From: Actinomycetes bacterium
GTDB taxonomy: Bacteria > Actinomycetota > Acidimicrobiia > Acidimicrobiales > SZUA-35
NCBI GenBank assembly: GCA_024276425.1
Contig: JAJRXF010000104.1
Span: 1 to 40,359, forward strand
Direction: 5' to 3'
Length of the DNA stretch: 40,359 nucleotides
Shown piece after piece: positions 18,692 through 27,232 of this stretch (the stretch's first letter is position 1; each line of letters starts with the position of its first letter). The notes beneath the pieces were generated by a model. It ran no database searches. It worked only from the letters and a program-made list of their open reading frames with translations, and was not told where the DNA came from. The position numbers and the translations under genes are program-made.

Positions 18692-20182
18692 ATGCCTGAT
18701 ATGACCCTGACGTGGTTGGATGCTCAAGCTCAGATCGCCGCCCTTGAACGAGGCGACATCTCCTCAGTCGAACTCCTCGACGGCCACCTCCAAGCCCTGG
18801 ACGAGAGGAACCCTCGCCTCAATGTGGTCGTCACTACCGATAGAGAGCGGGCCCGCTCCGAGGCTGGTGCTATTGACCAGCGGCGGGCGAGTGGCGACGA
18901 TGTTGGCGCCCTTGGAGGACTACCGGTGACCATCAAGGATTCGCTCATGACCAAGGGAATGCGAACGACCTCGGGTGCCCAAGAGCTTGCCGACTATGTT
19001 CCAGACACTGACGCCGACGTGGTTAAGCGATTTCGCCAGCAAGGGGCGGTCATCTATGGAAAGACCAACTTGCCTCGTTACGCCAACGATGTCCAGTCTT
19101 ACAACTCGGTGTTCGGCACTTCCAACAACCCCTATGACCTTGGCCGAAGCGTCGGCGGGAGTTCGGGCGGTTCGGCCGGTGCTGTCGCCGCCGGGCTGAG
19201 CTCGCTGGAGATAGGGAGCGACATTGCCGGTTCGATACGCAACCCTGCTGCCATGTGTGGGATTGTTGGCCACAAGCCGAGCTATGGCATTGTTTCAGCA
19301 CGGGGACAAATACCGGGTCCTCCTGGCACACTCACCCAAGCGGACCTGGCCGTTGTCGGGCCGATGGCCCGAACCGCCGAGGATTGCGCTTTTGCCCTCG
19401 ACATATTGGCCGGTCCGGACTCGTGGTATGCCCCTGCCTGGTCATTGACCCTGCCCGCTCCCCGAACTCCATCGCCGAAGGGACTCCGGGTGGCCGTCAT
19501 GGCGAGCGATTCCGCATGCCCCGTTGATCCGGAAATCGAAAATCGGATTCTGGAGGTGGCCGAGGCCTTGGGCGACGCGGGGTCAGTCATCAGTCACGAG
19601 GCTCGGCCGTCGGGGTTTGATTTTGCCAAGGCCGAACGCACCTTTTGGAACCTGCTCGGTGCCGCCTTGTCCGGCGGTTATACGCTCGCCGAATTGGAAG
19701 AGATTGACAAGAAGTTGCGAAGTGGCCAGGTCGTGGCCGGGGACCTTGGCATTGTTGGCGCCAGCCAACGGCATCGAGGATGGCTCAGCGAAAACGAACG
19801 GCGTCTCCAAATGCGTCGAAACTGGCTGGAGTTCTTTGAGAACTGGGATGTTCTCCTCGCTCCGGTCGCACCGACGGTTGCTATTCCTCACGATCATCAC
19901 CAACCGGCTAGTGAACGAAGGATCCAGGTTGCCGGCGAGGACCGCCCATACTCCGACCTGATGTCTTGGATGGGAGTCTTCGGCTTGGTGTACCTGCCAG
20001 CCACTTCGGTGCCGATCGGGCTCCATTCCAACGGCTTGCCCATCGGGCTCCAGGTTGTGGCCCCATTCCTGTACGACCATACGGCTCTGGCGGTGGCTGG
20101 GTGGATAGAGGAACTGCGAGACGCACCGCTTCGTCCACCGTTCGACGAGTCAACGACGGGACTCGAAGTAAGAGCGGAGTAG
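18692..20182 (+). CDS. Amidase signature family hydrolase
   Basis: The product (496 residues from ATG 18692; GTG 18686 and ATG 18701 are alternatives) carries the complete Ser-cisSer-Lys triad: Lys82 in PVTIKDS, cis-Ser158 in SVGGSSGGSAGAVAAG and Ser181 in IGSDIAGSIRNP. YGKTNLP and GIVGHKPSYG are further family marks. It should hydrolyse a carboxamide in the cytosol; it is not the GatA subunit on present evidence, as no gatB or gatC is nearby and the C-terminal part is more like fatty-acid/general amidases. No clear ribosome site separates the start candidates. Its last 33 bases overlap the convergent PaaX-like gene. Confidence 0.88.
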   Translation: MPDMTLTWLDAQAQIAALERGDISSVELLDGHLQALDERNPRLNVVVTTDRERARSEAGAIDQRRASGDDVGALGGLPVTIKDSLMTKGMRTTSGAQELADYVPDTDADVVKRFRQQGAVIYGKTNLPRYANDVQSYNSVFGTSNNPYDLGRSVGGSSGGSAGAVAAGLSSLEIGSDIAGSIRNPAAMCGIVGHKPSYGIVSARGQIPGPPGTLTQADLAVVGPMARTAEDCAFALDILAGPDSWYAPAWSLTLPAPRTPSPKGLRVAVMASDSACPVDPEIENRILEVAEALGDAGSVISHEARPSGFDFAKAERTFWNLLGAALSGGYTLAELEEIDKKLRSGQVVAGDLGIVGASQRHRGWLSENERRLQMRRNWLEFFENWDVLLAPVAPTVAIPHDHHQPASERRIQVAGEDRPYSDLMSWMGVFGLVYLPATSVPIGLHSNGLPIGLQVVAPFLYDHTALAVAGWIEELRDAPLRPPFDESTTGLEVRAE

Positions 20183-20971
20183 GTGAAGGAAAAGCATCTC
20201 GTATTGGTCGTAGAGGTCTCGCAACTGATTGGTTTGGGTCGTCAGACCGCCGAGGGCCAAGGGAAGCATCGGCTCAGAGGCCAAGTAGTGAACGACCTCA
20301 GCCGATAGAGAAAACGTCTCCGGTATTGCGTCATAGCTTCCGCCTTCAAGAAGAGGACGTGTCAGTTCCAACCGCTGCCCAAGAGATTCGGCCCGAGATG
20401 CCAGGTCCTTCAGTGGCCAAAGCCGACGAACAAAGGAGCGGGGGCCATCAGGCTCCGATGTTCCGTCTTCGAACCAATGGACGGTGCCCTTGGTTATCAC
20501 CGTCCCCGCCAGCGGGCTGAGCGGTTCCAAGTTTGCTGGCCGAAGCCAAACATCTGGTCGCAATTCGCCCATTCTCGCCCGCGCCATGGCAGCCCGGAAA
20601 GCCCGCCGCTCGGCCATCGAGCGCCGTTCAAGTACGACAACCGCACTCAGCCATTGTCCATCCCAGGGCTCACGAGGTGCAATTCGACCCTGGTTCTGGG
20701 CCAGGCGACGAGCCTCGAAACGTTGGCTCAAGTGGAAGGCATCATTGGAAAGTTCAACCTCCTTGCTGGCAACCATTCGTGACAATGCCGTTCGAATAGT
20801 GCCCGCCCGGAACCCGAACAGGCCGCACAAGTCGACGAGGGCCCGGCGTGGCAGCACTGGTGGGTCTGAACCAAGAAGAACTGAAAGCATGACCGATCGG
20901 GGACTCAACGTAGAGCCCATGTCGGTTTGTCCCGAAGGCATCAAGAATCTGTTACCAGATTTGTTCGCCAT
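20150..20971 (-). CDS. PaaX-like transcriptional regulator
   Basis: The 273-residue frame resembles PaaX, the phenylacetyl-CoA-responsive repressor family. An N-terminal winged helix (STLSPRSVMLSVLLG ... FGFRAGTIRTALSRMVASKEV) is followed by the PaaX middle and C-terminal domains (FEARRLAQNQG, PWDGQWLSAVVVLE, LRPDVWLRPANL). No phenylacetate genes are in the window, so the effector is unknown. ATG codons at 20971, 20941 and 20920 are all possible and none has a good ribosome site; the winged helix begins shortly after the last. It is divergent from the desaturase gene, and a perfect palindrome in the shared start region suggests it represses both. Confidence 0.8.
   Translation of the reverse strand: MANKSGNRFLMPSGQTDMGSTLSPRSVMLSVLLGSDPPVLPRRALVDLCGLFGFRAGTIRTALSRMVASKEVELSNDAFHLSQRFEARRLAQNQGRIAPREPWDGQWLSAVVVLERRSMAERRAFRAAMARARMGELRPDVWLRPANLEPLSPLAGTVITKGTVHWFEDGTSEPDGPRSFVRRLWPLKDLASRAESLGQRLELTRPLLEGGSYDAIPETFSLSAEVVHYLASEPMLPLALGGLTTQTNQLRDLYDQYEMLFLHLLRSYFESRR
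20946..20961. promoter_or_regulatory. Palindromic operator candidate between paaX-like and desaturase genes
   Basis: AATCTG-TTAC-CAGATT is a perfect 6-4-6 inverted repeat. It ends on the first base of the desaturase -35 box and lies either inside the first codons of the PaaX-like gene or just upstream of its later start candidates. This is the expected place for an autoregulating repressor site. Confidence 0.5.
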
Positions 20972-20989
20972 GAACCGCTATCGTATTAT
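20961..20989 (+). promoter_or_regulatory. Desaturase promoter, probably giving a leaderless mRNA
   Basis: TTGTTC (20961-20966), a 17-base spacer and TATTAT (20984-20989) form a good sigma-70-type promoter. Initiation about seven bases after the -10 box falls on the A of the ATG at 20996. There is no ribosome site in between, so a leaderless transcript, common in actinobacteria, is likely. Confidence 0.6.
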
Positions 20990-20995
20990 GACCTG

Positions 20996-22003
20996 ATGGA
21001 CACTGCAACCGCCACCCTTGTCCCGGGCCCTGAAGCGTTACCCGATGTACTACCTAATTCTCAACTGAACGAACGCGGCATGGCACGTCGCCCGTTACGG
21101 GATGATCTGCGTAGGATCCAGAACGGCCGAAACGTCCTTACGGTTCTCCTCGCCCTCGTGCAGTCCCTGGGGGTGGTTGCCGGCGCAGCCTATCTCAATG
21201 CCTGGTGGGCCTATCTAGTCGCCTTCATCGTGATGGCCAGAGGCCACGTTTGCCTTAACATCTTGGCCCACGAGGCGGCTCACCGGTTGTTGTTCACCAA
21301 CCAAAAGGCCAACGATCTTGTCGGCCGTTGGCTTCTTGGGTATCCGAGCTTCCAGGCGATGCTGGCCTACCGTCGGGCTCACTTTACCCACCACCGAGAC
21401 GAGATGGGGCCAGAGGAGCCAGATGCCGGATACTACGCTGGTTACCCCCTACCCAAGGAGTCCTGGCGCCGGAAACTCCGACGAGATCTGTTTGGTATCA
21501 GTGCCTACAAGAACTTCAGGACCCTTGTCCGGGCGGCCCGGCATCGACGGACCGAGGCGATGCAAATACTTGGTCTCCACACGGTTGGCTTGGCCCTGAC
21601 CGTCGCCGCAGGCCGCCCCATTGCCTATCTCGTGTGGATCGGTTCCTGGTCCAGTCTGTGGCGAGTATCCAATCGCCTGCGATCCGTCGCCGAACACGGT
21701 GGTCTGGTCCGTTCACAGGACCGTCGCATGACCAGCCATGTCATTAAGCAGTCCGCCCTGCCACGTTTTTGGATGGTTCCGTACAACACGGGCTGGCACC
21801 TTGCTCATCACGTCGATATGGGTGTGCCCTGGCGAAATTTACCTCGATTTCACGCAATGCTTGTCGACGCTGGATGGGTCAATGATGCACTGACCTACCC
21901 CAGTTACCGCAAGTTTTGGCGAGCGGCTACCGCTGGGACTGGCTCAGCAACCCAAATCTCACCTGTCGATGGTCGATCGAGCATGATGGACTTCGACGAC
22001 TAG
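20996..22003 (+). CDS. Membrane fatty acid desaturase family protein
   Basis: The 335-residue integral membrane protein has the three histidine boxes of di-iron desaturases: ILAHEAAHRLL (HExxH), RAHFTHHRDE (HxxHH) and GWHLAHHVDM (HxxHH). Hydrophobic segments at about 43-85 and 200-225 fit two membrane hairpins. It would insert a double bond into an acyl chain, or act as a related hydroxylase or beta-carotene-type oxygenase, at the cytosolic membrane face with an electron donor not seen here. The ATG at 20996 is preferred over an upstream in-frame start at 20927 because of the promoter position. Its TAG stop directly abuts the convergent oxidoreductase gene. Confidence 0.88.
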   Translation: MDTATATLVPGPEALPDVLPNSQLNERGMARRPLRDDLRRIQNGRNVLTVLLALVQSLGVVAGAAYLNAWWAYLVAFIVMARGHVCLNILAHEAAHRLLFTNQKANDLVGRWLLGYPSFQAMLAYRRAHFTHHRDEMGPEEPDAGYYAGYPLPKESWRRKLRRDLFGISAYKNFRTLVRAARHRRTEAMQILGLHTVGLALTVAAGRPIAYLVWIGSWSSLWRVSNRLRSVAEHGGLVRSQDRRMTSHVIKQSALPRFWMVPYNTGWHLAHHVDMGVPWRNLPRFHAMLVDAGWVNDALTYPSYRKFWRAATAGTGSATQISPVDGRSSMMDFDD

Positions 22004-25000
22004 TCACATAGTGACCAGGGCGTCCGCCAAATCGTTGCGGTATTGCGTGGCCCGCTCAAGTTTAAGACTCTCGAAACCACGAACCGAATCGGGCAAGTTG
22101 GCAATCTCAATCGCCCGCTCAAGCGAACAGTTTCCACCGTCGCATGCCTGGGCCACCAGCGCTATGGCATCAAAGTATTCATCCACCATGATCCGCTCAA
22201 TCTTTCTTAGGGCTGCGTGACCAAAGGGGTCCAACTTCGTTCCCCTCACCTTCTTTCCCCTGGCGAGAAGTTGGAAAATTCCCTGGGATCTGTATGGGAA
22301 TTTGACCTTGCTTTGAAGACCAAGAGTTCGAAGGGCGGGAGGATGAAGGAGCCAGGAAACACGGGATCGACCGAGTTGACCGGGGACGGTGTCAAGGGCA
22401 GCCAACCCATCTTCGGCCAGCAACAGCCGGGCAACCTCGTACTCATCCTTGTAGGCCATCAGCTTGTGAGCATTTCTTGCGACTGCCTCGACCAGCTCGG
22501 GCGACTGCTTATCGGACACAGAGCCAAGCAACTGGATTAGACGCCGGGCGTAGGCCTCATCCTGGTAAGCCACAAGGTCCGAGACCAGTATTTCAACGAG
22601 TGCCCTAGTGGATTGGTCCAGATCCAGACCGTCTACCGCGTGAGCCAAAGAAACCGACAGTGGTTCGACCACCATCTTGGGCGGTCTTGCCCCAACCTGG
22701 TTGGCCAACTGCTCCACTTCCTCCCGGTTAACAAACCAGCGCCGCCCCCAGGCAAAAGCCGACAGATTCTGGTCGATAGCCACTCCATTAAGCGCAATGG
22801 CTCGCTCGAATGCCTCGACCGAGACAGGGATCTCGCCTGACTGGATCGTGGCCCCAATGAGCAGGGTGTTGGCCGTCGACGCCGTCCCGGTCAGAGCATG
22901 AGCAAGATACAACCCGTCAAGGGCCACCAACCTGGAGTCATCACGATCGAACCCAAACCGACTTGCCAGCTCACTTTCGCTGGGGGTGGTCAACCACGGC
23001 TTGGTAATCTGAGTTCCGGTCGGAGTAACCGAAGTCGAGGCGAAGACCCTAGTGCGAGCCTCATCCGCCACCCCAATAGCCGCATCGGATGCCGCCACCA
23101 ACTCATCAAAGGCCACCAGAACGTCAGCTTGCCCTCGTCCGATCTGATTGGAGCGTCTTGGTCCGCTAGGAGAGCTAAGCACCAGATCGCTGATGACTGG
23201 CCCAGCCTTCTGAGACAGACCGGTCTGGTCAACCCCATCAACTTGAAGGCCATCAAGCATGGCTGCGGTTCCCAACATCTGGGCGGCCGTCACCACACCC
23301 GTTCCGCCAATGCCAGACAGTCGAATTGAGGTTGCCTCTCGATCGGTGTAGCGAGGGCTCGCAAGCTCGTTCTCCGGTAGCTGGGGTGGAAGCCCAGCCG
23401 TGAGCCCGAGAGAGTCTTCGTCCACCGCGATAGTCATGAAGGCGGGGCAATCGCCCTCAAGACACGACAGGTCAACATTGCAAGACGCCTGATCAATCTG
23501 GGTCTTACGTCCAAGGGGAGTGGCCATTGGTTGAACGGACAGACAACTACTGACATCGCCACAGTCACCGCAACCTTCGCAGATCCGATGATTGATCACC
23601 ACCCGTTCGACCGCCTTGGCCACGGTTCCCCGCCTGCGTCCTCGGCGGATTTCGGCGGCGCACTCCTGGTCGTGAATAATGACAGTGACTCCCGGGACTG
23701 TGGCCAAACGCTCTTGAATCGCAATCAGCTTGGTCCGATCCAGAACCTTGACACCGGAGGGCAGGCGAACTCCTTTGTAGTCAGTCAGGTCTTCCGCGGT
23801 GATCACAACCTCCGTGACGCCGTGGGTAAGAAGGAGCCTGGCCAGCTCCGGAACACCAACCCGATGAGCCGTCTTTTGGCCTCCGGTCATCGCCACCGTG
23901 TCGTTGTACAGAATCTTGAAGGTGACGTTCACACCCGCCCCGATCGCGGCCTGAACGGCCAGTTGACCGGAGTGGAAATAGGTTCCGTCACCAAAGTTTT
24001 GGAAGACGTGCTTCGTTTCGACGAAGGGGGCCATCCCGATCCATTGGGCTCCCTCATTGCCCATGGCGGTGATTCCAATACTCTCCCCCACCCGATCTTC
24101 GTCCATCAGCAAAGTCATGCCGTGACAACCCGTGCCCATGCCAACAACAGACCCTGGTGGAACCTTCGTCCCCCAATTGTGAGGGCATCCGGAACAAAAG
24201 AATGGTGCCCGATTCACCGACAGGGGGATTCGTTCCCGTGGCGCTGCTGGCAGCGGGGCTAGTCGAGCCTCAAGCCGCTGAGAAAGCCTGGTTCGTAACC
24301 CAGACAAGATCACATCGGCATTCAACAACCCATGCGATGGCAACAGAGTTGCCCCGTCCGGAGCCCGCTTACCCACCACAACAGGACGTTCTTTCTGGTC
24401 ATAGAGGCAATCGCGAATCAGCCTTTCTAGCGTCGGGTTTTTTTCCTCCACCACAAAGATCTCTTGGAGTCCCCCGGCGAAGACCTTGACTTGATCTGTA
24501 TCAAAGGGCACCGGCATTCGAAGGTGGAGAAGCCGGATGCCAGCGTCGGCGATCTGATCGAGGTTGCTAAGACCTAGGCGCCGAAGGGCCTCCAGTAGCT
24601 GGAAGTAGGTGTAGCCGGTGGCCACAATCCCAATCCATGCATCCCTCGGGTTGCTGGTAAGACGATTGAGACCGTTGCCTTTTCCGTAGAGTCCGGCTAG
24701 CTCCAGGCGGACTTCTTGGAACTCTTGCTCGACGTCCACCATGCGGGGACCAAGGAACTGGGCGGATGGATGAGGGGACCAGAGTGTACCGTCCGCCATC
24801 CGGTGGGTGGGCAGCACTGGGTCGGCGCTCGATACCGGCAACTCCACGGTCCCCGTACCATCGGCAATCGGAGTAACGATTTTCATCGATGACCAGAGGC
24901 CGGTGGCTCGCGACATCGCGATTCCGTGAAGTCCGAGTTCCAGGCACTCAGCAATGGTCCCTGGATAGAGAATTGGCATATGAAGATCGACCAAGGCGGC

Positions 25001-25489
25001 ATCTGAAGATGACGGCATCGTCGAGGACTTTGCTGCTGGATCATCTCCGACCAGGGCCAGGGCTCCTCCACCGGCACTTGAGCCAGCAAACACCCCATGA
25101 CGCAAGGCATCGGTGGCCCGATCCAGACCGGGGGCCTTGCCGTACCAAATGCCAACCACCCCGTCATAACGAAGGTCACCGCGGGTCGAGGCCAACTGCG
25201 AACCCATCACCGCGCTGGCCGCCAACTCCTCATTGACCGCAGGCTGATGGACAATGGGCAAATCTGGTACGAGACGAAGTGCCCGAGCAAGTTCGTGATC
25301 GAAACCTCCAAGGGGTGAACCCGGATATCCGGAAACTAATGCGGCGCTTGAGTGACCACGTTGATGATCAAGGCGCAGTTGCTCGACGGGGATGCGAGCC
25401 AACGCTCCGATTCCGGAGAGAAAGACATGGCCTGACTCAGCTCGGTATCGGTCGGCCAGTTCGTAGTGTCGCAACTCATCACGGATCAT
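22004..25489 (-). CDS. Single-chain indolepyruvate ferredoxin oxidoreductase family protein
   Basis: The 1161-residue product matches the large fused 2-oxoacid:ferredoxin oxidoreductases (IorA plus IorB-like plus a C-terminal domain). Residues about 45-110 (VSGYPGSPLGGFD, HQPAVNEELAASA) are the pyrimidine-binding domain. FFCSGCPHNWGT, GMGTGCHGM and GNEGAQWIGMAPF belong to the thiamine diphosphate domain. ICEGCGDCGDVSSC with later DLSCLEGDCPAF are the iron-sulfur cysteines. IRLSGIGGTGVVTAAQMLG opens the gamma-type domain, and the end (FPYRSQGIFQLLARGKKVRGT) fits the family's C-terminal domain. It oxidatively decarboxylates aryl- or branched 2-oxoacids to acyl-CoA, reducing ferredoxin. The nearby flavodoxin, in the same direction 37 bases upstream, is a plausible electron acceptor. 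Confidence 0.93.
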   Translation of the reverse strand: MIRDELRHYELADRYRAESGHVFLSGIGALARIPVEQLRLDHQRGHSSAALVSGYPGSPLGGFDHELARALRLVPDLPIVHQPAVNEELAASAVMGSQLASTRGDLRYDGVVGIWYGKAPGLDRATDALRHGVFAGSSAGGGALALVGDDPAAKSSTMPSSSDAALVDLHMPILYPGTIAECLELGLHGIAMSRATGLWSSMKIVTPIADGTGTVELPVSSADPVLPTHRMADGTLWSPHPSAQFLGPRMVDVEQEFQEVRLELAGLYGKGNGLNRLTSNPRDAWIGIVATGYTYFQLLEALRRLGLSNLDQIADAGIRLLHLRMPVPFDTDQVKVFAGGLQEIFVVEEKNPTLERLIRDCLYDQKERPVVVGKRAPDGATLLPSHGLLNADVILSGLRTRLSQRLEARLAPLPAAPRERIPLSVNRAPFFCSGCPHNWGTKVPPGSVVGMGTGCHGMTLLMDEDRVGESIGITAMGNEGAQWIGMAPFVETKHVFQNFGDGTYFHSGQLAVQAAIGAGVNVTFKILYNDTVAMTGGQKTAHRVGVPELARLLLTHGVTEVVITAEDLTDYKGVRLPSGVKVLDRTKLIAIQERLATVPGVTVIIHDQECAAEIRRGRRRGTVAKAVERVVINHRICEGCGDCGDVSSCLSVQPMATPLGRKTQIDQASCNVDLSCLEGDCPAFMTIAVDEDSLGLTAGLPPQLPENELASPRYTDREATSIRLSGIGGTGVVTAAQMLGTAAMLDGLQVDGVDQTGLSQKAGPVISDLVLSSPSGPRRSNQIGRGQADVLVAFDELVAASDAAIGVADEARTRVFASTSVTPTGTQITKPWLTTPSESELASRFGFDRDDSRLVALDGLYLAHALTGTASTANTLLIGATIQSGEIPVSVEAFERAIALNGVAIDQNLSAFAWGRRWFVNREEVEQLANQVGARPPKMVVEPLSVSLAHAVDGLDLDQSTRALVEILVSDLVAYQDEAYARRLIQLLGSVSDKQSPELVEAVARNAHKLMAYKDEYEVARLLLAEDGLAALDTVPGQLGRSRVSWLLHPPALRTLGLQSKVKFPYRSQGIFQLLARGKKVRGTKLDPFGHAALRKIERIMVDEYFDAIALVAQACDGGNCSLERAIEIANLPDSVRGFESLKLERATQYRNDLADALVTM

Positions 25490-25526
25490 GGGGCCAAACT
25501 AGCCAGCAATTTGTCCTACCCAAGCT

Positions 25527-25952
25527 TTAGGCCACTTCGAGTGCTCCTAATAAGCGATCAACAAACTCTACCGAGCTGGGCTTGATCCGGTCGCGACGAA
25601 TAGTGGCTCCACCAATCACCTCACCCCCGCGTCGGGCCACTACACCGCTGAGCTTTTCCAAGGTCTTGCCTGCGTTAATGGCATAGGTGCAAAAGACGGC
25701 GGTTTTCTTGCCTTCAATGGCAGGAAGTTGGGCCAACCGGCCAACGCCACCCGGCCGCTGTCCAAGGAGGATCAGTCCATCGGTCCAGGTACCAATGACC
25801 ACGATGTCGGCGTCGGACAATGCCTGGAGGTCGACGGCCTTGGTCGAACAGGCAGTGGTTTGGATGCCAGCCTTGCTCATCTCCTCGGCAATAGCAAAAC
25901 CAGCCTTGGCGGTGTTACCCGTCAAACTCTCATAGATCACGATCCCCTTCAT
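25527..25952 (-). CDS. Flavodoxin
   Basis: From ATG 25952 the product is 141 residues, the size of a short-chain flavodoxin. It starts MKGIVIYESLTGNTAKAG, the FMN-phosphate loop, and continues with DADIVVIGTWTDGL and KKTAVFCTYAINAGKT, the second and third FMN-contacting loops. It should carry electrons in the cytosol. The frame runs upstream to 26189 but that part has no flavodoxin likeness and is antisense to the selenoprotein gene. The indolepyruvate oxidoreductase gene follows on the same strand, so it may be its redox partner. Only 33 bases separate it from the divergent selenoprotein gene. Confidence 0.88.
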   Translation of the reverse strand: MKGIVIYESLTGNTAKAGFAIAEEMSKAGIQTTACSTKAVDLQALSDADIVVIGTWTDGLILLGQRPGGVGRLAQLPAIEGKKTAVFCTYAINAGKTLEKLSGVVARRGGEVIGGATIRRDRIKPSSVEFVDRLLGALEVA

Positions 25953-25985
25953 GAACAGAGAATCTACACCGCTAAGGTGGATTCC

Positions 25986-26267
25986 ATGTCGGATCGTCGT
26001 CATCAGATCTCCATCACCTACTGCGTCCCCTGAGACTATTCTCATCGTGCCGTGAGCGCGACTACAGATTTGCTCAGCAACTACCAGCACGTGATTGACG
26101 CATTGACTCTGATCACCGGCTCCAAGGGCATCTTCGACGTGCGGGTCGACGGCGAGATCCTGTATTCCAAATCTGAGACTGGTCGACACGCCGAGCCCGG
26201 GGAAGTGCTAGCCCTCTTTCAAGATCTGGTCGGGCCGAACGTATCCATCTATGGCAGCGAGGACTAG
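25986..26267 (+). CDS. SelW/Rdx-family selenoprotein with Cys-x-x-Sec (in-frame TGA)
   Basis: Reading from ATG 25986, preceded by AGGTGG six bases upstream, the frame gives MSDRRHQISITYCVP, then TGA at 26031-26033, then DYSHRAVSATTDLLSNY and continues to TAG at 26265. With TGA read as selenocysteine the product is 93 residues, exactly a SelT/SelW/SelH (Rdx) domain: beta strand, redox motif Cys13-Val-Pro-Sec16, Arg of the following helix, LTLITGSKGIFDVRVDGEILYSK and TGRHAEPGEVL. The part after TGA alone (from GTG 26052) would lack the first strand and active site, so it cannot be the whole gene. These thioredoxin-fold proteins act as thiol redox proteins. Sec machinery is not in the window. 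Confidence 0.85.
26045..26061 (+). promoter_or_regulatory. Candidate bacterial SECIS hairpin
   Basis: TCGTG-CCGTGAG-CGCGA folds into a 5 bp stem (one G-U) with a seven-base loop containing GU. The loop begins 16 bases after the TGA, at the near edge of the usual 16-37 base window for SelB-binding elements. An alternative overlapping stem, CTCAT/GTGAG at 26041-26056, puts the loop slightly too close. The assignment is by eye and weak on its own; it gains weight from the selenoprotein reading. Confidence 0.4.
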
Positions 26268-26285
26268 GGCTCGTTCCCCTACGGT

Positions 26286-26329
26286 GTTGCCCGACCAATG
26301 TTGCCCCGACCAATGTTACCCCGTCCAGT
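26286..26329. repeat. Three degenerate 14-15 bp tandem repeats
   Basis: GTTGCCCGACCAAT, GTTGCCCCGACCAAT and GTTACCCCGTCCAGT follow each other in the 104-base gap between the selenoprotein gene and the rRNA methyltransferase gene. They carry no gene or evident hairpin. Slippage or repeated protein-binding sites are both possible. Confidence 0.6.
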
Positions 26330-26371
26330 GTTTCTGTCTTCTCTCCCCTTATTCTCTCGGCTCCTTGGTTG

Positions 26372-27232
26372 ATGAGTGACGATTTCGTTCCCCAACTCGC
26401 CGACACCATCCCGGTAGTCGATCCACTTGACCCCCGGATCGAGGTTTTCCAAGGACTACGTGATCATTCCCTGCGCATGCGCCGAGAACGCTGGGGAGAC
26501 ATGAAGGGAGTGTTTGTGGCTGAGGGCGATCGTGTGGTCGAGCGAGCCCTGCGAGCAGACTACGAACTGGTGTCCATCCTGATCGATGGCAAGCGCAAGA
26601 AGGCCCTGCCCGGAGTCATTCCAGTAGATGTTCCCGTGTATGCGGCAGCCCCGCAGGTCCTCGAGCGCATAACCGGATATCACCTTCACCGAGGTGCCCT
26701 AGCCTGCTTCCACCGACGGCCTGTCCCCAACCCCCGGGAAATTCTGGTTAACCAAAGAGTTCGGACCATCATTGTGGCCGAGGCCATCAACAACCCCACT
26801 AACATGGGCGTCATCCTGCGCTGTGGCGCTGCCCTCGGCGTCGACGCCTTCCTCCTCGACCCAAGCTGTTGCGATCCGCTTTACCGTCGCTGCGCCCGCG
26901 TCAGCATGGGTGAAGCCTTCGTCCTCCCATACGCCAGGCTCGAAGCGTTCCCATCCGGGATCGACATCATCAAAGAGTTCGGTTTCCGGACCTTGGCTCT
27001 CACTCCAGGAGTTGATGCCATCGATCTCGCCGACCTGGTTCTCAATCCAGACGAGCGGGTCGCCATCTTTCTCGGAGCCGAGGGCCCAGGACTGACCGTT
27101 GGCACGCTCAAGGCTGTCGAACAGCGAGTTCGAATCCCCATGTCTGGAGCTGTCGATTCGATCAATGTCGGCTCGGCGGCCGCTGTCACCTTTTATGGGG
27201 TGCAACAGGCTCGGCGAACCGCTGGAGGCTGA
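26372..27232 (+). CDS. SpoU/TrmH-family RNA 2'-O-methyltransferase
   Basis: The 286-residue product (ATG 26372; TTG 26369 precedes it) has the SpoU knot: motif 1 INNPTNMGVILRCGAALG, motif 2 FLGAEGPGL and motif 3 IPMSGAVDSINVGSAAAV, which form the trefoil-knot S-adenosylmethionine pocket. The N-terminal half (FVAEGDRVVERAL, GYHLHRGALACFHR) is the RNA-binding domain found in rRNA-type members. It should methylate a ribose 2'-oxygen in rRNA or tRNA; the target base is unknown. Its last 534 bases are overlapped on the other strand by the open frame of the PNPox/DUF2470 gene. Confidence 0.9.
   Translation: MSDDFVPQLADTIPVVDPLDPRIEVFQGLRDHSLRMRRERWGDMKGVFVAEGDRVVERALRADYELVSILIDGKRKKALPGVIPVDVPVYAAAPQVLERITGYHLHRGALACFHRRPVPNPREILVNQRVRTIIVAEAINNPTNMGVILRCGAALGVDAFLLDPSCCDPLYRRCARVSMGEAFVLPYARLEAFPSGIDIIKEFGFRTLALTPGVDAIDLADLVLNPDERVAIFLGAEGPGLTVGTLKAVEQRVRIPMSGAVDSINVGSAAAVTFYGVQQARRTAGG

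Noticed and set aside
23531-24262. 243-residue plus-strand open frame
   Set aside because: Antisense shadow of the indolepyruvate oxidoreductase gene.
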